Of a DNA stretch of 64,000 bases, positions 25,435-34,947 are shown one piece after another; position 1 is the stretch's first letter, and each line of letters begins with the position of its first letter. The notes under the pieces were generated by a model, which saw only the letters and a list, made by a program, of their open reading frames with translations, made no database searches and was not told where the DNA came from. The stretch comes from Tenacibaculum sp. 190130A14a (lineage in GTDB: Bacteria; Bacteroidota; Bacteroidia; Flavobacteriales; Flavobacteriaceae), in NCBI RefSeq assembly GCF_964048965.1, contig NZ_OZ040189.1, forward strand, positions 868,001 through 932,000. Reading direction: 5' to 3'. The position numbers and the translations under genes were made by a program.

Positions 25435-27600
25435 TTATGCTTCTTTGTTTTCTTGCGGTTTAGGCTTTTTATCTTGTCTTGGTGGACGAGGTAATAAAGC
25501 TTTTCTAGAAACCTTTTCTTTACGTGTCTTCGGATCCACTCCAAAGTACTTCACGTCGATTATGTCTCCCATTTTAACAACATCAGTAACATTGTTAGTA
25601 CGTTCCCATGCTAATTCAGAGATGTGTAATAAAACTTCGTTTCCTGGAGCTTCGGTGTACTCAACAACAGCACCGAAATCTAAGATTTTTACAACTTTAG
25701 TTTCATATACACTTCCTTTTTCTGGTTTAAAAGTAATTGCTTGAATTCTAGCTAATACTTTATCTATTCCTTCTTGATTTGTTCCTAAAATTTCAACGAT
25801 ACCTTCTTCTGTAGCTTCATCTTCATTAATTACAATAGTGGTTTCTGTTTCCTTTTGTAACTCTTGGATGTGCTTACCTCCAGGTCCAATCATAGCTCCA
25901 ATATACTCTCCTGCAATACGTACAGTAACCATTTTAGGAGCATGTGCTTTAACGTCTTTATTTGGAGTATCAATTGTGTCTGTTAATTTTTCTAAGATGT
26001 GTAAACGACCATCACGAGCTTGTTTTAATGCTTTTACTAAGATTTCATAAGATAGTCCTTTGATCTTAATATCCATTTGACAAGCAGTAATACCATCTGC
26101 AGTACCAGTAACTTTAAAGTCCATATCTCCTAAATGATCTTCATCACCTAAAATATCAGATAATACAGCATAACGTTCACCATCAGAAATTAATCCCATT
26201 GCAATACCAGAAACTGGCTTCTTCATTTGTACACCAGCATCCATTAATGCCATTGTACCAGAACAAACTGTTGCCATTGAAGAAGAACCATTAGATTCTA
26301 ATACTTCAGAAACAACACGAACTGTGTATGGACAATCGTCAGGAATCATTCCTTTTAAAGCTCTTTGAGCTAAATTTCCGTGTCCTATTTCACGACGAGA
26401 AGTACCTCTTAAAGGACGTGCCTCACCCGTTGAAAATGGAGGGAAGTTATAGTGTAAGTAAAAGCGCTCTTCATCTTGAATTGTTGGAGAATCAAGCATG
26501 TTAGCATCTCTAGAAGTACCTAAAGTAACTGTAGCTAAGGCTTGTGTTTCTCCTCTTGTAAAGATTGAAGATCCATGAGTACGTGGTAAATAATCTACCT
26601 CACACCAAATAGGTCTAATATCTGTAGTTTTACGTCCATCTAAACGTAATCCTTCATTTAATGTTAAATCTCTTACAGCTGCTTTGTGAGTTTTACCAAA
26701 ATATTTACCTACTAAATCTCCGAATTCTTCTAATTCTTCTTCAGTAAACATTTCCATTACTTCATCTTTTACTTCCGAAAAAGCTAAACCTCTTTCTTGT
26801 TTAGAAGTTCCTTTTTTAGCGATGTCGTAACATTTTTGATATGCAGCATCGTGAATTTTTTGAGCTAACTCTTCGTTAGTTTCCTCTGTTTCATATTCAC
26901 GAATTTCTTTTTTACCAAACGCTTCTGCTAAAGCAACTTGAGCATCACACTGGGCTTTAATAGCTTCGTGTGCTACTTTAATAGCATCAGCCATTTCTTC
27001 TTCAGAAACTTCATCCATTTCCCCTTCTACCATTGCAACAAAATCTTTAGAAGCTCCAACCATAAGGTCCATATCTGCTTCTGCTAATTGCTTGTAACTT
27101 GGGTTAACAATGAATTCTCCATTAACTCTAGCTACTCTTACTTCAGAAATAGCAGCTTCAAATGGAATATCTGATAATTGAATTGCTGCAGACGCTGCTA
27201 AACCAGCTAATGCATCTGGCATAACTTCTGGGTCATGAGACATTAATTGAATCATAACTTGAGTTTCTGCGTGATAATCTTTTGGAAACAAAGGACGCAA
27301 TACACGGTCTACTAAACGCATCGTTAAAATCTCTTCGTTTGAAGGACGTGCCTCACGCTTCATAAAACCTCCTGGGTAACGACCAGCGGCAGCAAATTTT
27401 TCTCTATAATCTACTGTTAAAGGTAAAAAGTCGATACCTGGGTTTGCAGTTCTTGCTGATACTACGGTAGCAAGTAACATAGTGTCCCCCATTTTTACAA
27501 CAACTGAACCATCAGCTTGCTTTGCTAATTTTCCTGTTTCTAATGTGATGGTTCTTCCATCTCCCAAATCAATTGTTTGGGTAAATACTTGTGGAATCAT
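25435..27600 (-). CDS. pnp: Polyribonucleotide nucleotidyltransferase (PNPase)
   Basis: The 721-residue phosphorolytic 3'-5' exoribonuclease has two RNase PH domains. The first opens with the conserved [12 protein letters not shown] and includes [16 protein letters not shown]. The second has [26 protein letters not shown] and the catalytic SGIAMGLI region. A KH domain ([16 protein letters not shown]) and an S1 domain ([20 protein letters not shown]) follow, then a basic tail. It degrades mRNA and takes part in RNA quality control. It lies downstream of rpsO, the common order, but a terminator separates them. Its leader carries an unstructured CAA/AAC-rich stretch (27635-27657). Confidence 0.97.
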   Translation of the reverse strand: MIPQVFTQTIDLGDGRTITLETGKLAKQADGSVVVKMGDTMLLATVVSARTANPGIDFLPLTVDYREKFAAAGRYPGGFMKREARPSNEEILTMRLVDRVLRPLFPKDYHAETQVMIQLMSHDPEVMPDALAGLAASAAIQLSDIPFEAAISEVRVARVNGEFIVNPSYKQLAEADMDLMVGASKDFVAMVEGEMDEVSEEEMADAIKVAHEAIKAQCDAQVALAEAFGKKEIREYETEETNEELAQKIHDAAYQKCYDIAKKGTSKQERGLAFSEVKDEVMEMFTEEELEEFGDLVGKYFGKTHKAAVRDLTLNEGLRLDGRKTTDIRPIWCEVDYLPRTHGSSIFTRGETQALATVTLGTSRDANMLDSPTIQDEERFYLHYNFPPFSTGEARPLRGTSRREIGHGNLAQRALKGMIPDDCPYTVRVVSEVLESNGSSSMATVCSGTMALMDAGVQMKKPVSGIAMGLISDGERYAVLSDILGDEDHLGDMDFKVTGTADGITACQMDIKIKGLSYEILVKALKQARDGRLHILEKLTDTIDTPNKDVKAHAPKMVTVRIAGEYIGAMIGPGGKHIQELQKETETTIVINEDEATEEGIVEILGTNQEGIDKVLARIQAITFKPEKGSVYETKVVKILDFGAVVEYTEAPGNEVLLHISELAWERTNNVTDVVKMGDIIDVKYFGVDPKTRKEKVSRKALLPRPPRQDKKPKPQENKEA

Positions 27601-27740
27601 ACAATGTTTTTCTAAAATTTTTAATTTGTTTTCTGAGTTGTTGTTGTTTGTTGTTCCAATGGAATGCCAAATAATGACGGATGTTACTTTTGACTCTTCA
27701 CTATGTGAGTTTTCGAAGTCTAAACTACGAAATTTTTGAT

Positions 27741-27776
27741 AAAAAAAAAGAGGCAGGTTGATACCGCCTCTTTTTG
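27741..27776 (-). terminator. Terminator of rpsO (between rpsO and pnp)
   Basis: AAAAAGAGGC pairs with GCCTCTTTTT; on the minus strand it is followed by a long T-run. Some read-through into pnp is likely, as in other bacteria with rpsO-pnp order. Confidence 0.88.
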
Positions 27777-27782
27777 TAAGGA

Positions 27783-28052
27783 TTATTTTCTAATTCCTAA
27801 TTCTTTGATAATCGCACGATATCTGTTGATATCTGTTTTCTTTAAGTAATCTAATAAACTTCTACGCTTACCTACCATCTTTACTAATGAACGCTCAGTG
27901 TTATAATCTTTACGATTTCTTTTTAAGTGTTCAGTTAAGTGGTTGATTCTAAATGTGAACAAAGCGATTTGTCCTTCTGCAGTACCGGTATCGTTGTTTC
28001 CTTTACCGTGTTTTGCGAAAATTTCTTGTTTAACTTCTTTTGTTAAATACAT
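27783..28052 (-). CDS. rpsO: 30S ribosomal protein S15
   Basis: From the ATG at 28052 the product has 89 residues, the family length. [24 protein letters not shown] and [24 protein letters not shown] are the S15 core that binds 16S rRNA helices 20-22. The open frame extends 22 codons further upstream, but that extension covers a promoter-like box and a hairpin, so the shorter start is preferred. The protein is a primary 16S binder in the 30S platform and in many bacteria regulates its own translation. Confidence 0.97.
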   Translation of the reverse strand: MYLTKEVKQEIFAKHGKGNNDTGTAEGQIALFTFRINHLTEHLKRNRKDYNTERSLVKMVGKRRSLLDYLKKTDINRYRAIIKELGIRK

Positions 28053-28083
28053 GCCAATATTATTTAAATGATTTTTATGTATA

Positions 28084-28115
28084 TCAATGATTTTTTCATT
28101 GAAGTTGCAAATGTA
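28084..28115 (-). promoter_or_regulatory. rpsO promoter -7 box and 5' leader hairpin
   Basis: TACATTTG on the minus strand (28108-28115) matches TAnnTTTG and would start RNA near 28101. Immediately inside the transcript TCAATGA and TCATTGA (about 28084-28102) can pair as a 7-bp stem. The leader to the ATG is about 49 bases. No strong -33 TTTG is present. Confidence 0.45.
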
Positions 28116-28160
28116 CAATTATTTTTTTGATTTGAATACTCTTTTATATTCATTATATAA

Positions 28161-28186
28161 AGAAAAAGCCTGCATTTCGCAGGCTT
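28161..28186 (-). terminator. Terminator of accD
   Basis: AAGCCTGC pairs with GCAGGCTT around ATTTC-type loop; a T-run follows on the minus strand just after the accD stop. Confidence 0.88.
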
Positions 28187-28191
28187 CTCAT

Positions 28192-29049
28192 TTATGCTCT
28201 AACAGGCAAGTTTTGTATTAAATCGATATACAAGTTAACCTGTTTTTTTAAGTCTTTTCTTTCGTAGATTCCATCTAAAAATCCATGTTCTAATAAAAAT
28301 TCCGAACGTTGGAATCCTTCTGGTAAGTCTTTACCAGTTGTATCTTTTACAACACGAGGTCCTGCGAATGCTATCAAAGCATTAGGTTCTGCAATATTAA
28401 TATCTCCTAACATAGCAAAAGAAGCCGTTGTACCTCCAGTAGTTGGATCTGTACATAAAGAGATGTATGGAATTTTTGCGTCTGCCAATTGTGCTAATTT
28501 AGCAGAGGTTTTTGCTAACTGCATTAATGATAAAGAAGCTTCCATCATACGAGCCCCTCCTGATTTAGAAATCATTAAGAAGGGAAGTTTGTTTTTAATT
28601 GAATAATCAATTGCACGTGCAATTTTTTCTCCAACAACACTTCCCATAGAACCTCCAATAAAAGCAAAATCCATAGAAGCAATAACAATATCTTTACCTA
28701 TAGATTTACCCACAGCAGTTCTAACAGCATCTTTTAATCCTGTTTTTTTCTGTACTTGTTTTAATCTATCTGGATATTTTTTAGTGTCCTCAAATTTTAA
28801 AGGGTCTTTAGACTGCATTTTAGCATTTAACTCCTCAAACTCATTGTTGTCAAAGAATAACTCGAAGTATTCATTACTACCTATACGTACATGGTATCCA
28901 TCTTCTGGACTAACATATAAGTTTTTCTTTAATTCATCTGTATCTATTATTTTTCCACTTGGGGTTTTATACCACAAGCCTTTTGGAGTATCTTTCTTTT
29001 CTTCTGTAGGGGTTTGAATCCCTTTATCTTTACGTTTAAACCAAGCCAT
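28192..29049 (-). CDS. accD: Acetyl-CoA carboxylase carboxyltransferase subunit beta
   Basis: The 285-residue subunit pairs with AccA to transfer carboxyl from biotin to acetyl-CoA, the first step of fatty acid synthesis. The crotonase-type core is intact ([61 protein letters not shown]). The N-terminal zinc ribbon of the family is degenerate: the C-x2-C...C-x2-C positions are Thr29, Gly32, Ser47 and Asp50, while the surrounding fold ([26 protein letters not shown]) is kept. A TACATTTG box (29114-29121) lies upstream as a likely -7 element. Confidence 0.96.
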   Translation of the reverse strand: MAWFKRKDKGIQTPTEEKKDTPKGLWYKTPSGKIIDTDELKKNLYVSPEDGYHVRIGSNEYFELFFDNNEFEELNAKMQSKDPLKFEDTKKYPDRLKQVQKKTGLKDAVRTAVGKSIGKDIVIASMDFAFIGGSMGSVVGEKIARAIDYSIKNKLPFLMISKSGGARMMEASLSLMQLAKTSAKLAQLADAKIPYISLCTDPTTGGTTASFAMLGDINIAEPNALIAFAGPRVVKDTTGKDLPEGFQRSEFLLEHGFLDGIYERKDLKKQVNLYIDLIQNLPVRA

Positions 29050-29113
29050 AGTTTAGTCTGTATTATTGTTGTTTGTTCAGATAACTCTCTAGTTTTTAAA
29101 AAAGAGTTGGCTA

Positions 29114-29121
29114 CAAATGTA
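29114..29121 (-). promoter_or_regulatory. -7 promoter element of accD
   Basis: TACATTTG on the minus strand, exact to TAnnTTTG, 64 bases before the accD ATG; the -33 region is weak. Confidence 0.5.
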
Positions 29122-29154
29122 AAAGTTTTTTGTGAACTTTAGTTTTTTCGGTCA

Positions 29155-29190
29155 TAAAAAAAGCATCTATAGTTTATATAGATGCTTTAA
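29155..29190 (-). terminator. Terminator of fbaA
   Basis: AAAGCATCTATA (29160-29171) pairs with TATAGATGCTTT (29177-29188); T-run on the minus strand after the fbaA stop. Confidence 0.9.
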
Positions 29191-29209
29191 TGTGTTGATT
29201 TTTTGAAGA

Positions 29210-30277
29210 TTAAAGTGTGTTTACGTTGTTTAAATCTTCAAAAGCTTTTTTCAAACGAGTTTTAAATGTTTGTTCCCCTTCACGTAACCATTTACGAGGG
29301 TCATAATATTTTTTATTTGGTACATCATCTCCTTCAGGGTTTCCAATTTGTGTAGCTAAATAATCTTTTTTAGCTCCCATATAATCACGAACTCCTTCTG
29401 TAAATGCAAATTGTAAATCAGTATCAATGTTCATTTTTATCACTCCGTAATCGATCGCTTCTCTAATTTCTTCTAAGGTAGAACCAGAACCTCCGTGAAA
29501 TACAAAGTCAATAGTATTATGAGGAACATTGTATTTTTCAGAAATAAATTCTTGAGAGTTCTTTAAGATTTTCGGAGTTAATTTTACATTTCCTGGTTTG
29601 TATACACCATGTACATTTCCAAAGGCAGCTGCTACTGTAAATTGATCACTAACTTTCATTAGTTCTTCGTATGCATAGGCTACTTCCTCTGGTTGTGTGT
29701 ATAATTTAGATACGTCAACATCAGAATTATCAACTCCATCTTCTTCACCTCCTGTAATACCTAATTCAATTTCTAAAGTCATTCCCATTTTACTCATACG
29801 AGCTAAATATTCTTTACAAATTTCAATGTTTTCTTCTAATGGTTCTTCACTTAAATCAATCATGTGAGAACTATATAGTGGCTTACCAGTTTCAGCAAAA
29901 TGTTTTTCACTAGCATCTAATAAACCATCAATCCAAGGCAACAACTTTTTAGCAGCATGATCGGTATGTAAAATAACAGGTACACCATATGCTTCTGCCA
30001 TTAAATGTACGTGTTTAGCTCCTGCCACAGCGCCAGCAATTGCAGCTTTTTGATCTTCATTAGATAATCCTTTCCCTGCATTGAATTGTGCTCCTCCATT
30101 AGAAAATTGAATAATAACAGGTGAGTTTAATTCTTTGGCAGCTTCTAGAACTGTATTAATCGTATTTGATCCAACTACATTTACTGCTGGTAAAGCAAAT
30201 TTCTTTTCTTTAGCCAGTTTAAAAATTTCTTGAACCTCTTTTCCAGTGGCAACACCAGCTTTTATATTATGAGCCAT
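29210..30277 (-). CDS. fbaA: Class II fructose-bisphosphate aldolase
   Basis: The 355-residue zinc-dependent aldolase cleaves fructose-1,6-bisphosphate to dihydroxyacetone phosphate and glyceraldehyde-3-phosphate and runs in reverse in gluconeogenesis. The zinc and catalytic segment VILHTDHAAKKLLPW is present, with LEIELGITGGEEDGVDNSD and the glycine-rich phosphate loop FHGGSGSTLEEI. KMNIDTDLQFAFTEGVRDY completes the type IIA pattern. The gene is monocistronic: -7 box TACATTTG at 30313-30320 and a strong terminator. Confidence 0.97.
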   Translation of the reverse strand: MAHNIKAGVATGKEVQEIFKLAKEKKFALPAVNVVGSNTINTVLEAAKELNSPVIIQFSNGGAQFNAGKGLSNEDQKAAIAGAVAGAKHVHLMAEAYGVPVILHTDHAAKKLLPWIDGLLDASEKHFAETGKPLYSSHMIDLSEEPLEENIEICKEYLARMSKMGMTLEIELGITGGEEDGVDNSDVDVSKLYTQPEEVAYAYEELMKVSDQFTVAAAFGNVHGVYKPGNVKLTPKILKNSQEFISEKYNVPHNTIDFVFHGGSGSTLEEIREAIDYGVIKMNIDTDLQFAFTEGVRDYMGAKKDYLATQIGNPEGDDVPNKKYYDPRKWLREGEQTFKTRLKKAFEDLNNVNTL

Positions 30278-30312
30278 TTTACTAGTTTTTTAGTTGTATT
30301 ATTTGAACACCT

Positions 30313-30320
30313 CAAATGTA
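30313..30320 (-). promoter_or_regulatory. -7 promoter element of fbaA
   Basis: TACATTTG on the minus strand, exact to TAnnTTTG; RNA start would be near 30306, 29 bases before the ATG. No clear -33. Confidence 0.5.
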
Positions 30321-30371
30321 AATAATTTTAAACTTATCTGGCTAAAAAATAACGATAACGTTTTAGGAGGA

Positions 30372-32846
30372 TTAAAAAGGATAGTTGATACCAATGTTGT
30401 ATACCGCATTGGAAAAGTTGAAATTTTGAAACCATTTATTACCTGCTAGATACGGTTCTCTAACTTTAAACCCTAGGTCTAAACGAGCAATTAAAAAACT
30501 AAAATCATAGCGTAGCCCAAAACCTGAACCTACAGCCATATGTTCTAATGATTTTATTCCACTAAATTTAGCTTCATCGGCCGTAAAAGAAGAGTTGGTA
30601 ATGTCCCAAATATTACCTGCATCTACAAATAATGCTCCTTTGGCACTACCAAACAAATCGAAGCGGTATTCAAAACTCGATAAAAACTTTAAACTTCCAA
30701 TATTATATTCTAACCCTCTTGGAGTGGCTCCAGGTCCTAAGTCATAGGTTCTCCAAGCTCTAATATCATTGGAACCTCCAGCAAAATAACTTCTAGAAAA
30801 AGGAATGTCCGATTTATCATAAGTAATAATAGCTCCTAAGAATGTTCTATGAGCAAGTACTGAGTTGCTTCCAAGACTCCAATACTTTTTATACTCTAAA
30901 TCTGCTTTAAAATATTGGGCTATTGGAATTTTAAAAACGGTCTTGTTCCCGTTACTGTTAGTGGTGTTCGATAATAATCCCATAATATTTCCAGAGTTGG
31001 TAATTTTAGCTCTGAAATAAGAGAAACTAGCATCTTTTGTGTTTTCTTGATTATTGTAGGTGTAAGTATAAGCGATTTCTGGTATTAAGAAATCTGAGGT
31101 AATTATTTGATATCTATTTGTAATGTTTAAAAGAGCTGCAATATCTTCATTATTTAGGGCTCCTGAATTGTTAAATATTTGATTAGCATAATTTGTTATT
31201 TGGTTGAAATTACCAGCTACGTTTTGAGGAGGGGTAACACCAGGAATAGCTTTTTGACCAATGATAACAAGCTTTTGATATTCTGAATTATATACATTAA
31301 AGTAATTACTTACATTTAAGTTTCTGATATATTGTGTGTTTAAAATATCTAATTGTATAGATTTTCTAGGGTTGTATTTCCAATTGTAATTTAAACCAAC
31401 GGTTATATTTTGTTTATCAAGACCGATGTTTCTTTGCAAATTAATACCAGCAAAAATGTTGGTTTTTGGAAACATTCTTTTAGGAACTAATTTATTTAAT
31501 CCGAAAGGAGCAATAAAACGTGGAATTTCTAGGGAAATATCTGTTCCAATTTCCCATCCCGGTCCGTTATTCGAGTTAAAGTAAGATCCAGAAGCTGATA
31601 TTCTAAATAATTCAGCTCCTTTGAAAGTGTTTCGATTAGTTAATGAAAACTTAGCAGAAATATCAAAATTACGAATATTAGAACGAGATAGTTCAGATTC
31701 TAAACCTAGCGTATATTTTTCAATAGGAGTTAAAAAAACATTGGCTTCCAATTCCTTTTCATTCAATTCATTGAATTGAATGGAAGTCGATTTAAAGTTT
31801 TTTAAGCTTCGTAAATGCGTAATGGTTAAACTTCTTAGAGAATCACTGTAAATAGCATTAGGTTTTATAAATAGTGATTGACTTAGATATTTGGGATTGT
31901 ATTTTAATTTACCGTGTGCTCGGAAGTTGACACCATTGTAATAAACCGAATCTTTATAAGGATCATTTCTTTTATTATAAGAGTAATCAGTTAAGACGTT
32001 AATTTTTTTAATTCTTTGAATATAATAGGGGCGTGTGGTATATTGTCCATTTTCTTCAACAACTCTATCGCTAATTTCAAAGTCTACATTGGTTTTAGTA
32101 CCTGCTGTATCTATTTCGTAAAATCCAATACTTGTATTTTTATCAAAATGATAAATACCGTTGTTTCTAAATAACTTGGTAACTCTGTTAGCTTCTTTTA
32201 TAAAATTACCATCGTTGTATTGATCTCCCGTATGTAAAAAGCTTTTTTGTTTATTAGCGTTGTATATAGAATCTAATACCGGAGATTTAATATTAAGGTT
32301 AATGGTGTCAAGAAACAATGCATCTCCTTTGTCTATGTAATAAGATACGGCACCTTTTTTTAAGCCTATAGAATCTCTTTTAGAGGTAACTTTGGCTTTA
32401 AAATAACCAATGTTTTCGAAATAGGTTTTTAAATTTTTTCTTGTTTTTACAATTTTAGAATCATTAATGATCACTGGAGCTTGTCCACTATTTAAAAACC
32501 AACTATTAAGCCCTATAAAGGTTCTCGCAACAGAAATACTTTGTTTTTCTGAAAATGTGTTTTTGAAAAAATTATATGTTTTAAGATGTTTTTTCCCCCA
32601 TTCACTTGGTGTTTTTGGTCCTTTAGGGTTTCCTAAATTATAGAAGTAAAGAGATAGGGGTAGTCCAATTGCTTTAGCATTAGGGCGTTGTAGTAAAAGT
32701 TCATCGATATTAGAATCGGAACTTTTAACACTGTCTACATAAACTCTGTTTTTCGTGAGCAATTGTTGGTTTTCCTGTACGTGTTTTATTGTGCTACATG
32801 AGCTAATAAGTACTAAAAACAAAAAAAAGAAAGAAAGTTTTTTCAT
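30372..32846 (-). CDS. tamL: TamL-type outer membrane BamA-family lipoprotein
   Basis: The 824-residue protein begins with a lipoprotein signal (MKKLSFFFLFLVLISSC, Cys17). POTRA-like domains follow (about 120-380, including NIGYFKAKVTSKRD and KLFRNNGIYHFDK). The C-terminal Omp85 16-strand barrel has the characteristic RAWRTYDLGPGATPRGLEYNIGSLKFLSSFEYRF region (RGF/RAW lid-lock loop) and ends in an aromatic strand NIGINYPF. In Bacteroidota the TamA role is taken by such a lipidated protein, TamL, working with TamB in outer membrane protein or lipid transport. Here no tamB is adjacent. It is divergent from the RNA methyltransferase gene; a TATTTTTG -7-like box is at 32872-32879. Confidence 0.88.
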   Translation of the reverse strand: MKKLSFFFLFLVLISSCSTIKHVQENQQLLTKNRVYVDSVKSSDSNIDELLLQRPNAKAIGLPLSLYFYNLGNPKGPKTPSEWGKKHLKTYNFFKNTFSEKQSISVARTFIGLNSWFLNSGQAPVIINDSKIVKTRKNLKTYFENIGYFKAKVTSKRDSIGLKKGAVSYYIDKGDALFLDTINLNIKSPVLDSIYNANKQKSFLHTGDQYNDGNFIKEANRVTKLFRNNGIYHFDKNTSIGFYEIDTAGTKTNVDFEISDRVVEENGQYTTRPYYIQRIKKINVLTDYSYNKRNDPYKDSVYYNGVNFRAHGKLKYNPKYLSQSLFIKPNAIYSDSLRSLTITHLRSLKNFKSTSIQFNELNEKELEANVFLTPIEKYTLGLESELSRSNIRNFDISAKFSLTNRNTFKGAELFRISASGSYFNSNNGPGWEIGTDISLEIPRFIAPFGLNKLVPKRMFPKTNIFAGINLQRNIGLDKQNITVGLNYNWKYNPRKSIQLDILNTQYIRNLNVSNYFNVYNSEYQKLVIIGQKAIPGVTPPQNVAGNFNQITNYANQIFNNSGALNNEDIAALLNITNRYQIITSDFLIPEIAYTYTYNNQENTKDASFSYFRAKITNSGNIMGLLSNTTNSNGNKTVFKIPIAQYFKADLEYKKYWSLGSNSVLAHRTFLGAIITYDKSDIPFSRSYFAGGSNDIRAWRTYDLGPGATPRGLEYNIGSLKFLSSFEYRFDLFGSAKGALFVDAGNIWDITNSSFTADEAKFSGIKSLEHMAVGSGFGLRYDFSFLIARLDLGFKVREPYLAGNKWFQNFNFSNAVYNIGINYPF

Positions 32847-32917
32847 TAACTTTACGCCTCGCTTAAAACACCAAAAATAGTGTTTTTTAGTTGTTTTAAT
32901 TTGTTAAAAATAATTTA

Positions 32918-33649
32918 ATGAGTTTATCCAAAAATACACTTAAACTTATAACAAGTTTATCTCAAAAAAAGTATAGACAAAAGCATAATTTGTTTATTGC
33001 TGAAGGAATCAAGGTAGTAAATGAATTTTTAAAAGCTTCCTTTCAGGTAAAATATTTGTTTACAACAGATGTTTCTTTATTTGAAGGAGAAGAAAGTATT
33101 GAGATTTCTGAGCAAGAGTTAAAGAAAATTAGCAAGTTAAAATCCCCAAACAAAGTGGTAGGAGTTTTCGAAATTCCGAAAGAAAAAGAAATAAACCTAG
33201 AAAACTTCACTTTAGTTTTAGATGATATAAATGATCCGGGGAATCTTGGAACTATTATACGATTGTGTGATTGGTTTGGAATTACACAATTGGTGTGTTC
33301 TCAAAATACGGTAGACTGTTTTAATTTTAAGGTTGTGCAAGCAACAATGGGGTCACTAACTCGTGTGAAAATTATCTATACAGATATTTTGACATTTTTA
33401 TCAGAAACATCATTGCCAACATATACGGCAGATATGGAAGGAGAGAATGTATACCATACTAGTTTACCAGAAAATGCAGTGTTAGTTATGGGGAATGAAG
33501 CCAATGGGATATCAAAAGAAGTAAATGAGATTATTCAAAAAAAGATTACAATTCCTAGATTTGGTATAATTAAGCAAACAGAAAGCTTAAATGTAGCGAC
33601 AGCAACAGCAATACTATTGAGTGAATTTAAAAGAGGATTAGACAGCTAG
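32918..33649 (+). CDS. TrmH/SpoU-family RNA methyltransferase
   Basis: The 243-residue protein has an N-terminal substrate-binding domain (KKYRQKHNLFIAEGIKVVNEFL) and a C-terminal SPOUT knot. The three SpoU motifs are visible: DDINDPGNLGTIIR, LVMGNEANGIS and IPRFGIIKQTESLNVATATAI. Such enzymes 2'-O-methylate a nucleotide in rRNA or tRNA using S-adenosylmethionine. The target cannot be assigned without comparison. Its last 12 bases overlap the end of the convergent radical SAM gene. Confidence 0.92.
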   Translation: MSLSKNTLKLITSLSQKKYRQKHNLFIAEGIKVVNEFLKASFQVKYLFTTDVSLFEGEESIEISEQELKKISKLKSPNKVVGVFEIPKEKEINLENFTLVLDDINDPGNLGTIIRLCDWFGITQLVCSQNTVDCFNFKVVQATMGSLTRVKIIYTDILTFLSETSLPTYTADMEGENVYHTSLPENAVLVMGNEANGISKEVNEIIQKKITIPRFGIIKQTESLNVATATAILLSEFKRGLDS

Positions 33650-34867
33650 AGATGTTTGTGTCGCAAAAGCTTCTAAAGTTACTTCGTATAAACTATTGGT
33701 GTTATCTAAAGTAGATAAATAATTTTTAATTTCAATAGGGTCTATGGCTTCTATATTTTCTTTTTCATGAAGTTCGGGGTAACAAGAAATAAAGAACTTT
33801 TGAATATGAGCAATGAGTTTTATAAGGTCATTGCAATAAACAGAAGCATTGTTAAATCCTTTCTCTTTGCTGTAACGATGCACCAATCTCCCTCCTTTGC
33901 AGATTTCATTTAATGGACATTCTAAACATTGATTACAGAGTTTGGTATTAAAATCGTTAAAGTATAAATTACCAAGTGGAGTCTCCTGAATATCATCGAA
34001 ACTATGATTGTTAATGTTTAACCCTGTTTTGGTAAAACCATTTCCACATGCTTTTAAAGAATCTATAGCTTCAATTTCACCGTTTGTTTCTATGACCAAT
34101 ACAGTTGACTCGTTTTTTGCGTTGTCATTTACCCTCATTAAAGAGTTTAATAATCCTAAAAACAAAGGGATTTTAAATCTATTAGTATCTTGAATCCATA
34201 TATTAAATAAGTCAATTAACCAATCCGCCATCAAAGTTTTGTTCGGATCAAAAGGATAATTATCATGGGTGTAATCTGGAATTAGAAAGTTAACATAACT
34301 CACATCCATTTTTTTGAAACTATTGTAAATGTCTATGGGAGTTTCTTCAATATTAATAACACAAGCAATATCAGCAAAGTTCATTTCATTTTTTAATAAC
34401 TGAACGTTTTTAAAAATACTATCATAGCTACCCTTTCCTTTATGATCTACACGGTACATGTCATGTGCTTTTTTGGTACCGTCAACACTAATGCTGGGTG
34501 ATATGTTAAGTTCTTTAAAGAGGTTAGCCCATTCTTTGTTCAATAAAACCCCATTAGTTTGTAAATCGAATTGAAAATCAACATCTGGAAATTCCTGTTG
34601 TATAATCTTTACTTTTTGGATGAATTCAATGTAAAATTCTTTAGGAGCCAATAAAGGTTCCCCACCATGAAATATGAATGAGAATTCCTTTTTGTTATAC
34701 TTTTTTACATAGTTTTTTGTTTTCTCTATAATGTGATTTACTGTTTCTGAAGACATAAACTTTGGTTGTTTTTTATAAGTGGTATCTCCTAGATTATACA
34801 TAAAGCAGTATGAACAGTTTAGATTACATCTACTGGCTATTTTTATGGCTAAAGAGTTAAAGTTCAT
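33638..34867 (-). CDS. Radical SAM/SPASM peptide-modifying enzyme, FxsB/cyclophane-synthase-like
   Basis: The 409-residue enzyme has the radical SAM cluster motif Cys14-x3-Cys18-x2-Cys21 (ASRCNLNCSYCFMYN) in a TIM barrel with FIFHGGEPLL and ISVDGTKKAHD. The C-terminal SPASM domain has the cysteine set CGNG, then CNQCLECPLNEIC and VYC, enough for auxiliary Fe-S clusters. GGRLVHRYS and GFNNASVYCNDL resemble the FxsB-type family whose members crosslink aromatic residues in ribosomal peptides (three-residue cyclophanes); this sub-assignment is inference. It lies 80 bases downstream of a 74-residue GG-leader precursor gene. It runs convergent to the RNA methyltransferase. No transporter or peptidase gene is adjacent. 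Confidence 0.85.
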   Translation of the reverse strand: MNFNSLAIKIASRCNLNCSYCFMYNLGDTTYKKQPKFMSSETVNHIIEKTKNYVKKYNKKEFSFIFHGGEPLLAPKEFYIEFIQKVKIIQQEFPDVDFQFDLQTNGVLLNKEWANLFKELNISPSISVDGTKKAHDMYRVDHKGKGSYDSIFKNVQLLKNEMNFADIACVINIEETPIDIYNSFKKMDVSYVNFLIPDYTHDNYPFDPNKTLMADWLIDLFNIWIQDTNRFKIPLFLGLLNSLMRVNDNAKNESTVLVIETNGEIEAIDSLKACGNGFTKTGLNINNHSFDDIQETPLGNLYFNDFNTKLCNQCLECPLNEICKGGRLVHRYSKEKGFNNASVYCNDLIKLIAHIQKFFISCYPELHEKENIEAIDPIEIKNYLSTLDNTNSLYEVTLEAFATQTSLAV

Positions 34868-34893
34868 AGAGAAAATTTAATAGATTAGAAGAA

Positions 34894-34921
34894 AGGAAAT
34901 TGTAGTTTTCTACAATTTCCT
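34894..34921 (-). terminator. Hairpin between RiPP precursor and radical SAM gene (attenuating terminator)
   Basis: The 12-bp perfect stem AGGAAATTGTAG/CTACAATTTCCT has a four-base loop. On the minus strand it is followed by TTCTTCT, an imperfect U-run. It would end most transcripts after the precursor and let a fraction through to the enzyme gene. Confidence 0.7.
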
Positions 34922-34947
34922 ATTAAACTTTTGTTCAAAGGGGGTAA

